Source of the DNA: Streptomyces adelaidensis
GTDB taxonomy: Bacteria; Actinomycetota; Actinomycetes; Streptomycetales; Streptomycetaceae
NCBI RefSeq assembly: GCF_016598475.1
Contig: NZ_JAEMUX010000003.1
Coordinates: 147,108 to 211,107, forward strand
Direction: 5' to 3'
DNA length: 64,000 bases
Shown one piece after another: positions 28,762-38,173 of this stretch (position 1 is the first letter of the stretch; every line of letters starts with the position of its first letter). A program made the position numbers and the translations under genes. A model generated the notes under the pieces. The model saw only the letters and a list, made by a program, of their open reading frames with translations, made no database searches and had not been told where the DNA came from.

Positions 28762-29556
28762 CTATCTGTGTCCCGCGTGGAGCAGGACCTGACGCGGCTC
28801 CCCGAGGACATCGTCCTGGGTCAGGATCGCCTGGTACGCCCGGTGCAGTCCGCGCCCCGGTTCGAGACCGAGGTCGTCGGCCAGCCTGCGGCGCGCGCCG
28901 TGGAAGACCTCCAGGGCCTCCGCTTGCCGGCCGTCACGGTAGAGCGCGAGCATGAGCAGTTCGCTGAGCCGCTCGCGACCCAGGTGTTCAATGGCCAGCT
29001 GTCGCAACTCGGCCAAGGGGACGCGTTCCGCGTCGACCCGCAGTCTGGCCGCCGTCAGGTCCTCGTACGCGGTGATCCGGCGCTCCTCCAGGTATGCCGC
29101 CTGGACACGGCACCGCAGACCGTCGCTCGTGTCGAGGAGCGCCGGCCCGCGCCAGAGCGCGAGCGCCGATTCGAGCTTCGCGATGGCTTCGACCGGGTTT
29201 CGCCGGACAAGCGCGGCGCCCGTGTCGGCCAACTCGACAAACCGGTACGTGTCCACAACATTGGCCGAAACATCGAGTACGTAACCGTTGCCCACAGTTC
29301 GGACGAGCGAGTCGCCGTCCAGGCCCGTCACCATCTTCAGGAATTTACGCAGCCGACCGACGTTGGCCTGGAGTGCGTTGCGCGCGTTGGTCATCGACCG
29401 GTCCGCCCACAACTCGTCCACGATCTGGTCGAAGAGAACCGGCGTCCCGGGCGAGAGCGCCAGCAGCGTCAATACGACGCTCGCCCGCTTCGACGCCATG
29501 GTGTACCGCTCGCGGCCTTGCGTCAGGTAAAGCGATCCCAGCAGGTTGATCTCCAC
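28762..29556 (-). CDS. SARP-family pathway-specific activator
   Basis: A 264-residue Streptomyces antibiotic regulatory protein. The N-terminal winged helix (LTLLALSPGTPVLFDQIVDELW, in part; then NALQANVGRLRKFLK and VRTVGNGYVLDV) is OmpR-like, followed by a bacterial transcriptional activator domain with LESALALWRGPALLDT and FHGARRRLADDLGLEPGRGL. It has no NB-ARC or TPR extension, so it is a small SARP. GTG start. Such proteins bind direct repeats of 11-bp period next to the -10 box and recruit RNA polymerase. Six promoters in this window fit that pattern, so it is the probable master activator. Confidence 0.93.
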   Translation of the reverse strand: MEINLLGSLYLTQGRERYTMASKRASVVLTLLALSPGTPVLFDQIVDELWADRSMTNARNALQANVGRLRKFLKMVTGLDGDSLVRTVGNGYVLDVSANVVDTYRFVELADTGAALVRRNPVEAIAKLESALALWRGPALLDTSDGLRCRVQAAYLEERRITAYEDLTAARLRVDAERVPLAELRQLAIEHLGRERLSELLMLALYRDGRQAEALEVFHGARRRLADDLGLEPGRGLHRAYQAILTQDDVLGEPRQVLLHAGHR

Positions 29557-29727
29557 AGCCTGAAACCCCCATAGCTATCGGCAACCGCTGGAAATTCTGC
29601 CCCGGATCACTCGACCGGAGGAAATACCATCTCGGTGGCGTTCGCGCACCGAAATGGTATGGGGCCGAGGGGAACGGGCACCGAACCGGCGGGGGATCCG
29701 GTCCGGCGCCCGTCCATGGGCCGGCGG

Positions 29728-31962
29728 CTAGCGGAGGCGAGCCGCCGGGGCGGTCGTGGTGGCCGGCTGACCACCACTGGTTCCGGACGCGGCGGCGGTC
29801 TGCGCGCGCCGCATCTTCTTCGAGGGCCACCAGCTGGCGTCACCCAGCAGGATCAGGGCCGAGGGCAGGATCATGACCCGGATGATGAAGGCGTCCAGCA
29901 GGACGGCGACCGCGAGGCTGAAGCCGATCTGCTTCATCTCGGCCAGGTGCAGGAACATGAAGCTGCCGAACACGGTGACCATGACGACGGCCGCGCTGGT
30001 CACGACCTTGGCCGACTTCTCGACGCCCTCGAGGACCGCCTGACGGGTGGGCACCCCGTTCATCGCCGCCTCCTTGATGCGGCTGACGACGAAGACCTGG
30101 TAGTCCATCGACAGGCCGAAGAGGATCACGAAGAGGAACAGGGGCACCCGCGAGCCGATGGCGTTCGTGGCGCTCTCGTCGAACCCGAACACGGTCGAGG
30201 CCAGGCCCCACTGGAAGAAGACGACCACCAGGCCGAAGGCCGCGCCGACGGACAGCAGGTTGAGCAGGACGCCCACCAGGCCGATGACCACCGAGCCGAA
30301 GACCAGCACGGTCATCAGGAAGGTCAGCAGCAGCAGGAACCCGACGACGATCGGCAGCTTGTCGCTCTGGTGCGCGAGGTAGTCGACGTCGACCGCGACG
30401 GGTCCGTCCACGCCGTACTCGGCGCCCTGCACCTTGCCGAGCGTGGTCGGCAGGTAGTCCTGGCGCAGGTGCTCCAGGGAACCGGTCGCCTCGGGTGAGC
30501 TGAGCCGGTGCGGCACGGCCAGGGTCATCACGCTGACCCGCCCGTCCTTCGACGTCCGCACGGCCGGCGCGTTCTTGGAGAACATCGGGTCGCTCTCGGC
30601 CCGCTGGGCGAGTGCGTCCAGGGCCGTGGCGACCTCGCCCTGCCGGTCACCGTCGGCGCGGACGACGACCCAGTGCTCGGAACGGCGGTCCGGGAAGGCG
30701 TCGTTGAGCTTGTCGTAGGTCTGCATCTCGGGGATCGCCCGGGAGTGCGTGTCCTTGTTCAGTACGCGCAGCTCCATGCCGAGCGTGGGGAGCGCCAGGC
30801 CCAGCATGACCAGCGTGGACACGATCAGGGTGGCCACCGGGCGCTTGCGTGCCGGGTTCAGCAGGGCGGTGAACACCCGGCCGGTGCGCTCCGGGTGACG
30901 CTGGCGCAGCCGCTTGCCGCGCGCAGCGGCGCGGGCGGCGCGGCGGTCGGTGCGCCGGCCGATCTTGACCAGCAGGCCGGGCAGGACGGTCACCGAGCTC
31001 ACCATGGCGACGAAGACGACGAGGATGGTGGCGGTGCCCAGCGAGGAGAAAATGATGTCGGTGGCCAGGAACAGGGTGGCACTGGAGATGATCACCGCGA
31101 GGCCGGAGACGATGATGGCGCGTCCGGCGGTCGCCGCGGCGATGCCGACCAGCGCCTCGGGGCTGAGGCTGCCCGCCGCCTTGTCCCGTTCCTCGCGTTC
31201 CCGCTTGAGGTAGAAGAGCGTGTAGTCGACGCCGACCGCCATGCCGATGAGCAGGATGACGTTCATGCCGACGCCGGCGTCGGGGATCAGGTGCGAGACG
31301 ACCATGGACAGGCCGACCGCGGCGGCGATCGAGGAGAGCGCCAGCAGCAGCGGGACGCCGACCATCACGAGCGAGCCGAACACGATCAGCAGGGTGACCA
31401 GGGTGACCGGGAAGGTGATCATCTCGGTCTTGGCGAGGTCGTCGCTGCGCTGCTTGTTGAGGCCCTTGCTGACCGAGGCGTCGCCGGTCTCCTCGACGAC
31501 CAGGTCGGGGTTGGCCTTCTGCACGGCGGCCGTCTGTTCCTGCAGCGGGTCGACGTGCTCCATCGCCTCGCGCTTGACGCCCTTCATGGTCACTTCGACC
31601 ATGAGCATCCGGCCGTTCTCGGAGAGGACCGGTTCCTCGACCTCGAGGACCTCGGGCAGCTCCTCCATCCGGCCGGTGAGGTCCTGGGCCGCCTCGCGGG
31701 CCTTCGCCTCGTCGAGCTCGCCGGACTTGGCGCTGAACATGATCTGCTCGCTCGGCTTGCGCTCCAGGCCCGCCTCGGTCGCGATGGCCTCGGCGCGGCC
31801 GGACTCGCCCACCTGGTAGTCCTTGGCGACCGCGCTGTTGGTGCCGACCGCGATGCCCACGGCGAGGCACAGGGCCACGAACGCGAACCATGTGGCGATC
31901 GCACGCCCGGGATGTAAGGCGCTCCAGCTGGCCACCCTCACGGTGATCGGCTGCTTCTTCAC
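29728..31962 (-). CDS. MMPL-family (RND-type) membrane transporter
   Basis: A 744-residue transporter with the duplicated RND layout: one N-terminal helix, a large extracytoplasmic loop and a bundle of helices, repeated. Conserved intramembrane aspartates lie in GMAVGVDYTLFYLKRE and GLSMDYQVFVVSRIKE. GTG 31962 is preferred because GGAG lies at suitable spacing; an upstream extension adds 11 residues. MMPL proteins often export lipids or lipopeptides powered by proton motive force. Next to the SARP gene, it is a good candidate exporter or resistance protein for the acylated product. Confidence 0.9.
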   Translation of the reverse strand: MKKQPITVRVASWSALHPGRAIATWFAFVALCLAVGIAVGTNSAVAKDYQVGESGRAEAIATEAGLERKPSEQIMFSAKSGELDEAKAREAAQDLTGRMEELPEVLEVEEPVLSENGRMLMVEVTMKGVKREAMEHVDPLQEQTAAVQKANPDLVVEETGDASVSKGLNKQRSDDLAKTEMITFPVTLVTLLIVFGSLVMVGVPLLLALSSIAAAVGLSMVVSHLIPDAGVGMNVILLIGMAVGVDYTLFYLKREREERDKAAGSLSPEALVGIAAATAGRAIIVSGLAVIISSATLFLATDIIFSSLGTATILVVFVAMVSSVTVLPGLLVKIGRRTDRRAARAAARGKRLRQRHPERTGRVFTALLNPARKRPVATLIVSTLVMLGLALPTLGMELRVLNKDTHSRAIPEMQTYDKLNDAFPDRRSEHWVVVRADGDRQGEVATALDALAQRAESDPMFSKNAPAVRTSKDGRVSVMTLAVPHRLSSPEATGSLEHLRQDYLPTTLGKVQGAEYGVDGPVAVDVDYLAHQSDKLPIVVGFLLLLTFLMTVLVFGSVVIGLVGVLLNLLSVGAAFGLVVVFFQWGLASTVFGFDESATNAIGSRVPLFLFVILFGLSMDYQVFVVSRIKEAAMNGVPTRQAVLEGVEKSAKVVTSAAVVMVTVFGSFMFLHLAEMKQIGFSLAVAVLLDAFIIRVMILPSALILLGDASWWPSKKMRRAQTAAASGTSGGQPATTTAPAARLR

Positions 31963-32183
31963 TGTCCCAGCTCCTGTCGCGTCATGACCGCCCAACGGGT
32001 GTAAGTCGACGATGACAGGTGATGGAGAGATGCGTCAACCGTAAGCCCGGACGGTTGGCCGGATCGGTGCCGGCCCGGCGCGGATCCGACGGCCGGGCGC
32101 CGGTCGCCCGGCGGCGGGCACGACGACACGGCTCCCGTCTCCGGTGGGAGACGGAAGCCGTGCTGACCTGCGAAAGGCGGTTC

Positions 32184-33170
32184 TCAGCGGGACCGGATCG
32201 CGTCCCGGTCCAGCGCGTGGGCGCCGTAGATGTCACTGACCCAGTTGGTCTGGTACACCGAGTCCAGATACCGCTCCCCCAGGTCCGGCGAGATCGCCAC
32301 CGCCGTGGCCCGCCCGTCCGGACGGTGCTCGGCCAGCCAGCCCGAGGCCCCCGCCACGACCGTCCCCGTGGAGCCGCCGAACAGGAAACCGGCCGTCGCC
32401 AGCCGGTGAGCGACCCGGATCGCCTCCACCTCCGGTACGTGCACCACGTCGTCCACGAACGACTCGTCGAGCAGTTGCGGCCGTACAGCGGCACCGAGGC
32501 CCGGGATCATCCGCGGCCCCGCCGGCCCGCCGAAGGTGACGGAGCCCACCGAGTCGACGGCCACCACCGTCACCGGTCGGCCGGACTCCTTGAAGTAGCG
32601 CGCGCACCCCATCAGCGTGCCCGTCGTGCCGGCGCCGACGAACAGGACGTCGAGCTCGGGGAAGTGCGTCGCGATGGAGGGGGCCGTCGTCCGGTAGTGG
32701 GCCAGCCAGTTGTACGGATTGGCGTGCTGGTTCAGCCACAGGTGACGGTCGTCGGACGCGCAGAGCTGGCGTACGTGGTCGAGTCTGGCGCCCAGGAACC
32801 CGGTCTCCGGATGAGGCTCGGTGATGATGTGCACCTGGGCGCCCATCGCCTCCATCAGCCGCCGGGTGACCAGGTTGCAGCGGGTGTCCGTGACGCACAG
32901 GAAGCGGTAGCCCTTGTCGGCCGCGATCATGCTCAGTGCGACACCGAGGTTTCCCGACGAGGACTCCACGATGACCGAGTCGCCGGTGAGCGCCCCTCTT
33001 CTCTCGGCGTCGGCGATCATCGACGCCGCCGCTTTCAGCTTGATGGACCCGGCAAAGTTGAAGCCCTCGCACTTCAGGTAGAGCGACGTGTCGAGGGCCG
33101 GCCGGAGGTCCACATAGAGATCGTCCACATGGAAGGCGTCCGGCGCGGAGATCACGGGCACTGCGACCAC
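32184..33170 (-). CDS. PLP-dependent SbnA/VioB-like synthase for L-2,3-diaminopropionate
   Basis: A 328-residue fold-type II PLP enzyme of the cysteine synthase family. The PLP lysine is expected in NFAGSIKLKAA, the substrate loop is VESSSGNLGVAL, and the phosphate-binding loop is VGAGTTGTLMG. In staphyloferrin B and viomycin biosynthesis, such enzymes join O-phosphoserine and glutamate to a conjugate that an SbnB partner then cleaves to diaminopropionate. It starts 6 bases after the SbnB-like gene ends (GTG 33170), so the two are an operon. The pair strongly suggests diaminopropionate as a building block. Confidence 0.85.
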   Translation of the reverse strand: MVAVPVISAPDAFHVDDLYVDLRPALDTSLYLKCEGFNFAGSIKLKAAASMIADAERRGALTGDSVIVESSSGNLGVALSMIAADKGYRFLCVTDTRCNLVTRRLMEAMGAQVHIITEPHPETGFLGARLDHVRQLCASDDRHLWLNQHANPYNWLAHYRTTAPSIATHFPELDVLFVGAGTTGTLMGCARYFKESGRPVTVVAVDSVGSVTFGGPAGPRMIPGLGAAVRPQLLDESFVDDVVHVPEVEAIRVAHRLATAGFLFGGSTGTVVAGASGWLAEHRPDGRATAVAISPDLGERYLDSVYQTNWVSDIYGAHALDRDAIRSR

Positions 33171-33176
33171 CCCGTC

Positions 33177-34238
33177 TCAGGTACGGCCGCCGGCCTCGCC
33201 GGCGCGCCCGTAGCGGTCGGTCTCGTGGAAGAAGCCGTCGACGACATGCAGGTCCCCGCCGGCGCGCACCATGTCGTACACGTGCTTTCCGACCGCGAGG
33301 TCGAGGACGCCGAGCCCGAACGGGGAGAAGACCACGGGCCGGTCGGCGGGCATCCGGACCCGTCCGGTCAGCACGTCGTACAGCGTCCCGTCGATGAAGT
33401 CCCGGTTGCCGGTGAGCCTTTCGGTCAGGTGCGGGGAGGTGTCGGCCTTCAGGCAGTGCTCGATGTCGTCGACCACGTTCGCCGAGGCGAGCAGCACCTC
33501 GGGCGCGAGGTCGCGCAGCGAGACATTGAGGACCAGCGGGTTGTGCGCGAACCAGTCCGGGTCGGTGACGTGCGGAGCCGCGGCGACGGTCGCGAACACC
33601 ACCAGGTCGCTGGAGCGCACCAGATCCTCGGCGCGCTCGTGCACGGTGATCCGACCGCCGGCGCCGCTGCCCTCCAGGTACGAGCGGAAGCCGGCGGCGT
33701 GCTCGGCGGACAGGTCGTGCACGCCCACCTCGTCGAAGTCCCAGCCGGTCCGGGTCAGATACGTGTGGATGTGGCGGGCGATGAGCCCGGTCCCGATGAA
33801 GCCCACCCGGGCCGGCCGGGTGCGGTCGCGGGAGAGCCGGTCGGCCGCCAGCGCCGCCGAGGCGGCGGTGCGCGCCGCGCTGATGATGGAGCTCTCCAGG
33901 CAGGCGAACGGGTAGCCCGTGTCGTAGTCGTTGAGCACCAGCACCGCGGAGGCCCGGGGGACGCCCCGGCCCACGTTCTGCGGGAAGCTGGATATCCACT
34001 TCAGCCCCTCGACCCGCGTACCGCCGCCGATCGACGCGGGCAGGGCGATGATGCGTGCGGAGGGGCGGTCGGGGAAGCGCAGGAAGTACGAGGGCGGGTT
34101 GACCGTGTCGCCCTCACCGTGCACCCGGTACGCCGCTTCCACCAGGTCGACGGTGCCCTTCTCGTTGCCGGACAGCACACGGTCCACCTGGGCGCCGGGA
34201 ATCACGGCGAACGGCGGGACATGGACTTGCTGTGTCAT
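33177..34238 (-). CDS. SbnB-like ornithine cyclodeaminase/mu-crystallin family dehydrogenase
   Basis: A 353-residue NAD-dependent enzyme. The Rossmann loop is VGFIGTGLIARHIHTYL, the substrate side has LPASIGGG and GLKWISSFPQN, and NVSLRDLAPEVL is typical of the family. SbnB oxidatively hydrolyses N-(carboxy-aminoethyl)-glutamate to diaminopropionate and 2-oxoglutarate. ATG 34238 (MTQQVHVPPF) follows GGAG; a longer frame upstream has no ribosome site. It is the first gene of its operon, transcribed from a SARP-type promoter, divergent from the halogenase. Confidence 0.85.
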   Translation of the reverse strand: MTQQVHVPPFAVIPGAQVDRVLSGNEKGTVDLVEAAYRVHGEGDTVNPPSYFLRFPDRPSARIIALPASIGGGTRVEGLKWISSFPQNVGRGVPRASAVLVLNDYDTGYPFACLESSIISAARTAASAALAADRLSRDRTRPARVGFIGTGLIARHIHTYLTRTGWDFDEVGVHDLSAEHAAGFRSYLEGSGAGGRITVHERAEDLVRSSDLVVFATVAAAPHVTDPDWFAHNPLVLNVSLRDLAPEVLLASANVVDDIEHCLKADTSPHLTERLTGNRDFIDGTLYDVLTGRVRMPADRPVVFSPFGLGVLDLAVGKHVYDMVRAGGDLHVVDGFFHETDRYGRAGEAGGRT

Positions 34239-34325
34239 GCAAACTCCATTGCAGTAGGCGGGCGACCCGTTGCCACCCCCGGGCGGAACGACACTCGGCC
34301 GACGCCCGCCACCATTGGCGCGGCA

Positions 34326-34359
34326 ATGTTGCTGCTTCCCGCTGACATACTGCTGACAT
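34326..34359 (-). promoter_or_regulatory. SARP-type promoter of the SbnB/SbnA operon
   Basis: Coding strand reads ATGTCAGCAGTATGTCAG (34342-34359), two GTCAG units with an 11-bp period. CAACAT at 34326-34331 follows after 10 bases as the -10 box. The predicted leader is about 80 bases. It stands back to back with the halogenase promoter element at 34380. Confidence 0.7.
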
Positions 34360-34379
34360 CGCGTCAACCGCCGTGATGG

Positions 34380-34438
34380 CCTGCGATTTTCGCCCAACAC
34401 TTAATGATCTGTCCCGCACTTCCCCGTCTGCCTAGGGT
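34380..34438 (+). promoter_or_regulatory. Halogenase promoter with element shared with second hydroxylase
   Basis: CCTGCGATTTTCGCCC (34380-34395) is followed by AACACTTAA and, exactly 35 bases after the element, by CCTAGGGT with TAGGGT (34433-34438) as a -10 box. The same 16-mer, the ACTTAA and the same distance recur at 43427. Its core GCGA-TTT-TCGC is a perfect inverted repeat. It lies just upstream of the -35 region, as expected for an activator site. Confidence 0.7.
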
Positions 34439-34550
34439 TCTTCCTCGGTGGCGCCACCCCGAGAACCGCACGGTCGGGCCGGTGCCATCTGCGACCGGCA
34501 ATCCGGCCTTCCGGAACCGGAAATCGTGGAGCTACCGACGGGAGTAACCA

Positions 34551-36101
34551 GTGCTCAACAACGTAGTGATCGTGGGCGGCGGAACGGCGGGCTGGATGAC
34601 GGCCTCCTATCTCAAGGCCGCGTTCGGTGACCGAATAAACATCACCCTCGTGGAATCGGGGAACGTCGGCACCGTCGGCGTCGGCGAGGCCACGTTCAGC
34701 GACATCCGCCACTTCTTCGAGTTCCTGGGGCTCAAGGAGAAGGACTGGATGCCGGCCTGCAACGCCACGTACAAGCTCGCCGTCCGGTTCGAGAACTGGC
34801 GCGAGAAGGGGCACTACTTCTACCACCCCTTCGAGCAGATGCGGTCGGTCAACGGCTTCCCGCTCACCGACTGGTGGCTCAAGCAGGGCCCGACGGACCG
34901 GTTCGACAAGGACTGCTTCGTGATGGCGTCCGTCATCGACGCCGGTCTCAGCCCGCGCCACCGGGACGGCAGGCTCATCGACCAGCCCTTCGACGAGGGC
35001 GTGGACGAGATGCAGGGCCTGACGATGTCCGAGCACCAGGGTAAGACGCAGTTCCCGTACGCCTACCAGTTCGAGGCCGCGCTGCTCGCCAAGTACCTGA
35101 CGGCGTATTCGGTGGAGCGCGGCGTCAAGCACATCGTGGACGACGTCCGGGAGGTCTCCCTGGACGACCGGGGCTGGATCACCGAGGTGCGCACCGCCGA
35201 GCACGGCGACCTCACCGGCGACCTGTTCATCGACTGCACCGGATTCCGCGGGCTGCTGCTGAACCAGGCCCTGGAGGAGCCCTTCATCTCTTACCAGGAC
35301 ACCCTCCCCAATGACAGCGCGATCGCTCTCCAGGTGCCGATGGACATGGAGCGCCGCGGCATTCTGCCCTGCACGACGTCGACCGCCCAGGACGCCGGCT
35401 GGATCTGGACGATTCCGCTGACGGGCCGCGTCGGCACCGGTTACGTGTACGCCAAGGATTACCTCTCCCCGGAAGAGGCGGAGCGCACCCTGCGGGAATT
35501 CGTCGGCCCGGCCGCCGATGATGTCGAGGCCAATCACATCCGTATGCGCATCGGCCGCAGCCGGAATTCCTGGGTCAAGAACTGTGTGGCCATCGGCCTG
35601 TCCAGTGGATTCGTCGAGCCGCTGGAATCCACCGGTATCTTCTTCATCCACCACGCCATCGAGCAGCTGGTGAAGAACTTCCCGGGCGCGGACTGGAACT
35701 CCATGCACCGCGATCTGTACAACAACACCATTTCCCATGTCATGGACGGCGTACGGGAGTTCCTGGTGCTGCACTACGTGGCGGCCAAGCGGAACGACAC
35801 GCAGTACTGGCGCGACACCAAGACCCGGCAGATCCCCGACTCCCTCGCCGAGCGCATCGAGAAGTGGAAGGTGCAGCTCCCCGACTCGGAGACGGTCTAC
35901 CCGTACTACCACGGACTGCCGCCGTACTCGTACATGTGCATCCTCCTCGGAATGGGCGGCATCGACCTCAAGCCGTCGCCCGCGCTGGCCCTGGCCGACG
36001 GCGGCGCCGCACAGCGGGAGTTCGAGCAGATCCGGGAGAAGACGCAGCGGCTGACCGAGGCGCTGCCGAAGGCCTACGACTACTTCACGCAGCTGAGCTG
36101 A
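34551..36101 (+). CDS. FAD-dependent tryptophan halogenase (PyrH-like)
   Basis: A 516-residue flavin halogenase acting on free tryptophan with FADH2, oxygen and chloride. Family landmarks: GGGTAGWMTASYLKAA (FAD), the catalytic lysine in NATYKLAVRFENW, WIWTIP (the WxWxIP motif) and the catalytic glutamate in SSGFVEPLESTGIFF. Overall it recalls the 5-halogenase PyrH more than PrnA, so chlorination at C5 (or C6, as in related enzymes) is likely; position cannot be settled by eye. GTG 34551 follows GGGAG. A flavin reductase lies two genes on. It is the clearest clue to a halo-tryptophan in the product. Confidence 0.95.
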   Translation: MLNNVVIVGGGTAGWMTASYLKAAFGDRINITLVESGNVGTVGVGEATFSDIRHFFEFLGLKEKDWMPACNATYKLAVRFENWREKGHYFYHPFEQMRSVNGFPLTDWWLKQGPTDRFDKDCFVMASVIDAGLSPRHRDGRLIDQPFDEGVDEMQGLTMSEHQGKTQFPYAYQFEAALLAKYLTAYSVERGVKHIVDDVREVSLDDRGWITEVRTAEHGDLTGDLFIDCTGFRGLLLNQALEEPFISYQDTLPNDSAIALQVPMDMERRGILPCTTSTAQDAGWIWTIPLTGRVGTGYVYAKDYLSPEEAERTLREFVGPAADDVEANHIRMRIGRSRNSWVKNCVAIGLSSGFVEPLESTGIFFIHHAIEQLVKNFPGADWNSMHRDLYNNTISHVMDGVREFLVLHYVAAKRNDTQYWRDTKTRQIPDSLAERIEKWKVQLPDSETVYPYYHGLPPYSYMCILLGMGGIDLKPSPALALADGGAAQREFEQIREKTQRLTEALPKAYDYFTQLS

Positions 36102-36140
36102 CCCGCGCGCACCGAGCCGATCGGGAAGGACCCCCACGCC

Positions 36141-37487
36141 ATGGACGTCTTGGACCTCCTGCTGCGGACCACGCACGCGGTGGCGGCGCTCGCCGTCGTG
36201 CTGCTGTTCGCCGCGGCGGGGAGGTCGGCCGCCCGGAGGCTGCGTCAGCCGGAGGTCATAGGGGAGATCACGGTGGGCCTGCTGGCCGGGCCCGCTGTGA
36301 TCGCCCTGTTCGGCACGGCCTTCCTCGACGCGGTGCTGCCGGGCCCCGTGTTCGACATCCTCACCCTCTTCGGCCAGGCCGGCCTGGTGCTGTTCCTGGT
36401 CGGCCTCGCCCACAAGCTGCGGATCGGTCCCGACCGGCCGCCGCACCGCACCATGGGCTGGGTGGTCGCCGGGTCTCTGGTGCCGCCCCTGCTCACCGGG
36501 CTGCTGCTGACCGGCTGGGTGAGCCTCACCGGCGGCGCGGCGGTCAGGGGCACCGCACCGCTGCCCGCCTTCGTCCTGATGGTCGCCGTGGCCATGTCGA
36601 TCACCGCGGTGCCGGTGATGTCGCGGATCCTCGCCGACCGGGGCATGGGCGAGTCGCCGGCGGGCCGGCTCGCGCTGGCGTCGGCCATCGCCATCGACGC
36701 GGTCGGGTGGCTGCTGCTCACGGTCGCGATCAGCCTCGGCGCGGGCGACCTGACGGGGTCGCTGCACTCCGCGCGGGCGCTGCTGTTCGGCGCGGTGTGC
36801 GCGCTGGCGGTCCGGTACGGGCTGCGCACGCGCGCGGCCCGCGGCATCTGCGTACGGCTGCCGAGAACCACGGCGGTCGCGCTCGGCGCCTCGGCGCTGG
36901 GCGTGGCGCTGGTCATGGAGCACCTGGGCATGACCGCCATCCTCGGTGCGGCCCTGGTCGGGCTGGCCGTGCCCGGTGACGAGCGGGCCCCCTGGGCCGG
37001 CGCGGTCTCCACGGTGTCCCGGGTGGGCCGCGCCCTGGCGCCCGCGTTCTTCGTGGTCACCGGCATCACCGTGCTGACCAGGGCGTTCGCGGCCGCCTCC
37101 TGGTCGCTGATCGCGGTGGCCGTGGTGCTCGGCTGTGCCGGAAAGGTGCTCGGCGGTTACGCCGGTGCCCGCCTCGGCGGCCTGCCGCGCTCCACCGCGT
37201 GCCGGATCGGCGTGCTGGTGAACACCCGGGGTCTGACCGAACTCATCGTGCTACAGGCCGGGTTGAGCGCGGGCGTCCTGTCGGCGCCGCTGGTGCTGGC
37301 GCTGGTGGTGATGGCCCTGGTGACGACCGCCATGACCGGCCCGCTGCTGAACGCGCTCGACCGCCGCGACGAACGCCGCGCCCGGCGCCGCACGGAGCGC
37401 CTCACCGTGCGCCTCCCGGGGCGTATCCCCCAGCACCGTTCCGACCGCGACAAGCTTCCCGTAGAGACAGAAGGCGGTACGCGATGA
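36141..37487 (+). CDS. CPA2-family cation:proton antiporter
   Basis: A 448-residue membrane protein of about 12 helices with the Na+/H+ exchanger core: VIGEITVGLLAGP near residue 39, SITAVPVMSRIL, and a conserved aspartate in ASAIAIDAVGWLLL. It lies 39 bases after the halogenase and overlaps the flavin reductase by 4 bases, so it belongs to the same operon. Similar antiporters occur in several antibiotic clusters, where a role in export, resistance or ion homeostasis is assumed but rarely shown. Confidence 0.88.
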   Translation: MDVLDLLLRTTHAVAALAVVLLFAAAGRSAARRLRQPEVIGEITVGLLAGPAVIALFGTAFLDAVLPGPVFDILTLFGQAGLVLFLVGLAHKLRIGPDRPPHRTMGWVVAGSLVPPLLTGLLLTGWVSLTGGAAVRGTAPLPAFVLMVAVAMSITAVPVMSRILADRGMGESPAGRLALASAIAIDAVGWLLLTVAISLGAGDLTGSLHSARALLFGAVCALAVRYGLRTRAARGICVRLPRTTAVALGASALGVALVMEHLGMTAILGAALVGLAVPGDERAPWAGAVSTVSRVGRALAPAFFVVTGITVLTRAFAAASWSLIAVAVVLGCAGKVLGGYAGARLGGLPRSTACRIGVLVNTRGLTELIVLQAGLSAGVLSAPLVLALVVMALVTTAMTGPLLNALDRRDERRARRRTERLTVRLPGRIPQHRSDRDKLPVETEGGTR

Positions 37488-38023
37488 CCGACCCCGCGAT
37501 ACGGACCCCGCCCCCGGCCGCCCCGCCGGTGCCCGCTCGGGCCACCCCCGACGGCTTCCGCGCCATGATGAGCGGATTCCCCACCGGTGTCTGCGTGGTG
37601 ACCACCACCGACCACGAGGGCGCGCCGCGCGGGATGACGTGCTCCGCGGCGTGCAGCGTGTCGCTCGATCCGCCCACACTGCTGGTCTGCCTCCGCGACG
37701 GCAGTCCGACGCTGGAGGCGATCGTGAAGAGCGGCGTGTTCGCGGTCAACCTGCTGCACGAGGGCGCGCGGGAGGCCGCCGAGCTCTTCGCCTCGGGCAA
37801 CCCGCGCCGCTTCGACCTCCTCCCGTGGGAGCAGACGCCGGACATGGCGGGCCCCCATCTGTCCAGGGACGCGCACACCGTCGCGGACTGCGATGTCGTC
37901 CTGACCCAGAAGATCGGCAGCCACGTCACCGTGTTCGGCGCCGCGCGCCACATCGTCGAACGGCACTCCCGTCCTCCACTCCTCTACGGGCTGCGGCAGT
38001 TCCGCTCCTGGTCCGCCATGTGA
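37484..38023 (+). CDS. Flavin reductase (HpaC/SsuE-like flavin-binding fold), halogenase partner
   Basis: A 179-residue flavin reductase domain protein with FRAMMSGFPTGVCVVTT, GMTCSAACSVSLDPPTLLVCL and FAVNLL as family motifs, ending in a GLRQFRSW region. It reduces FAD with NAD(P)H and releases FADH2, which tryptophan halogenases need. The 4-base overlap with the antiporter and the operon with the halogenase make it the dedicated reductase. Confidence 0.9.
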   Translation: MTDPAIRTPPPAAPPVPARATPDGFRAMMSGFPTGVCVVTTTDHEGAPRGMTCSAACSVSLDPPTLLVCLRDGSPTLEAIVKSGVFAVNLLHEGAREAAELFASGNPRRFDLLPWEQTPDMAGPHLSRDAHTVADCDVVLTQKIGSHVTVFGAARHIVERHSRPPLLYGLRQFRSWSAM

Positions 38024-38039
38024 CGACCCGTCGTACGCC

Positions 38040-38069
38040 AGGCCCGGTCCCCCCTCGGGGGCCGGGCCT
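38040..38069 (+). terminator. Hairpin terminator after the flavin reductase
   Basis: AGGCCCGG...CCGGGCCT with an inner CCCCC/GGGGG closed by TCG makes a stem of about 13 bp with one unpaired base. It starts 17 bases after the stop codon and separates the halogenase operon from the next. Confidence 0.75.
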
Positions 38070-38106
38070 TCGCACTGCCCGGACAGGAGAAGGTCCCGCA
38101 TGACGT

Positions 38107-38146
38107 TTGACAGCCCTCAACGTCATATGTAAGTCTCGACTTACAT
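38107..38146 (+). promoter_or_regulatory. Promoter and palindromic operator of the wHTH/membrane/ABC operon
   Basis: TTGACA at 38107-38112 could be a -35 box. The 20-mer ATGTAAGTCTCGACTTACAT (38127-38146) is a perfect inverted repeat with 8-base arms and overlaps the expected -10 region. That suggests repression, probably by the wHTH protein encoded 28 bases downstream. Its core AAGTCTCG is shared with the palindrome before the paralogous regulator at 49313. Confidence 0.65.
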
Positions 38147-38173
38147 GCTTCCTGGAGTGAGAGGGCGTGGACC

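Noticed and set aside
32184..34238. Siderophore (staphyloferrin-like) cluster because of SbnA/SbnB
   Set aside because: No NIS synthetase, iron-uptake transporter or iron-box is evident; the Dap pair fits an NRPS building block better.
34239..34400. 54-residue N-terminal extension of the SbnB-like protein
   Set aside because: It would run over the SARP promoter; ATG 34238 has GGAG and gives the family-length protein.
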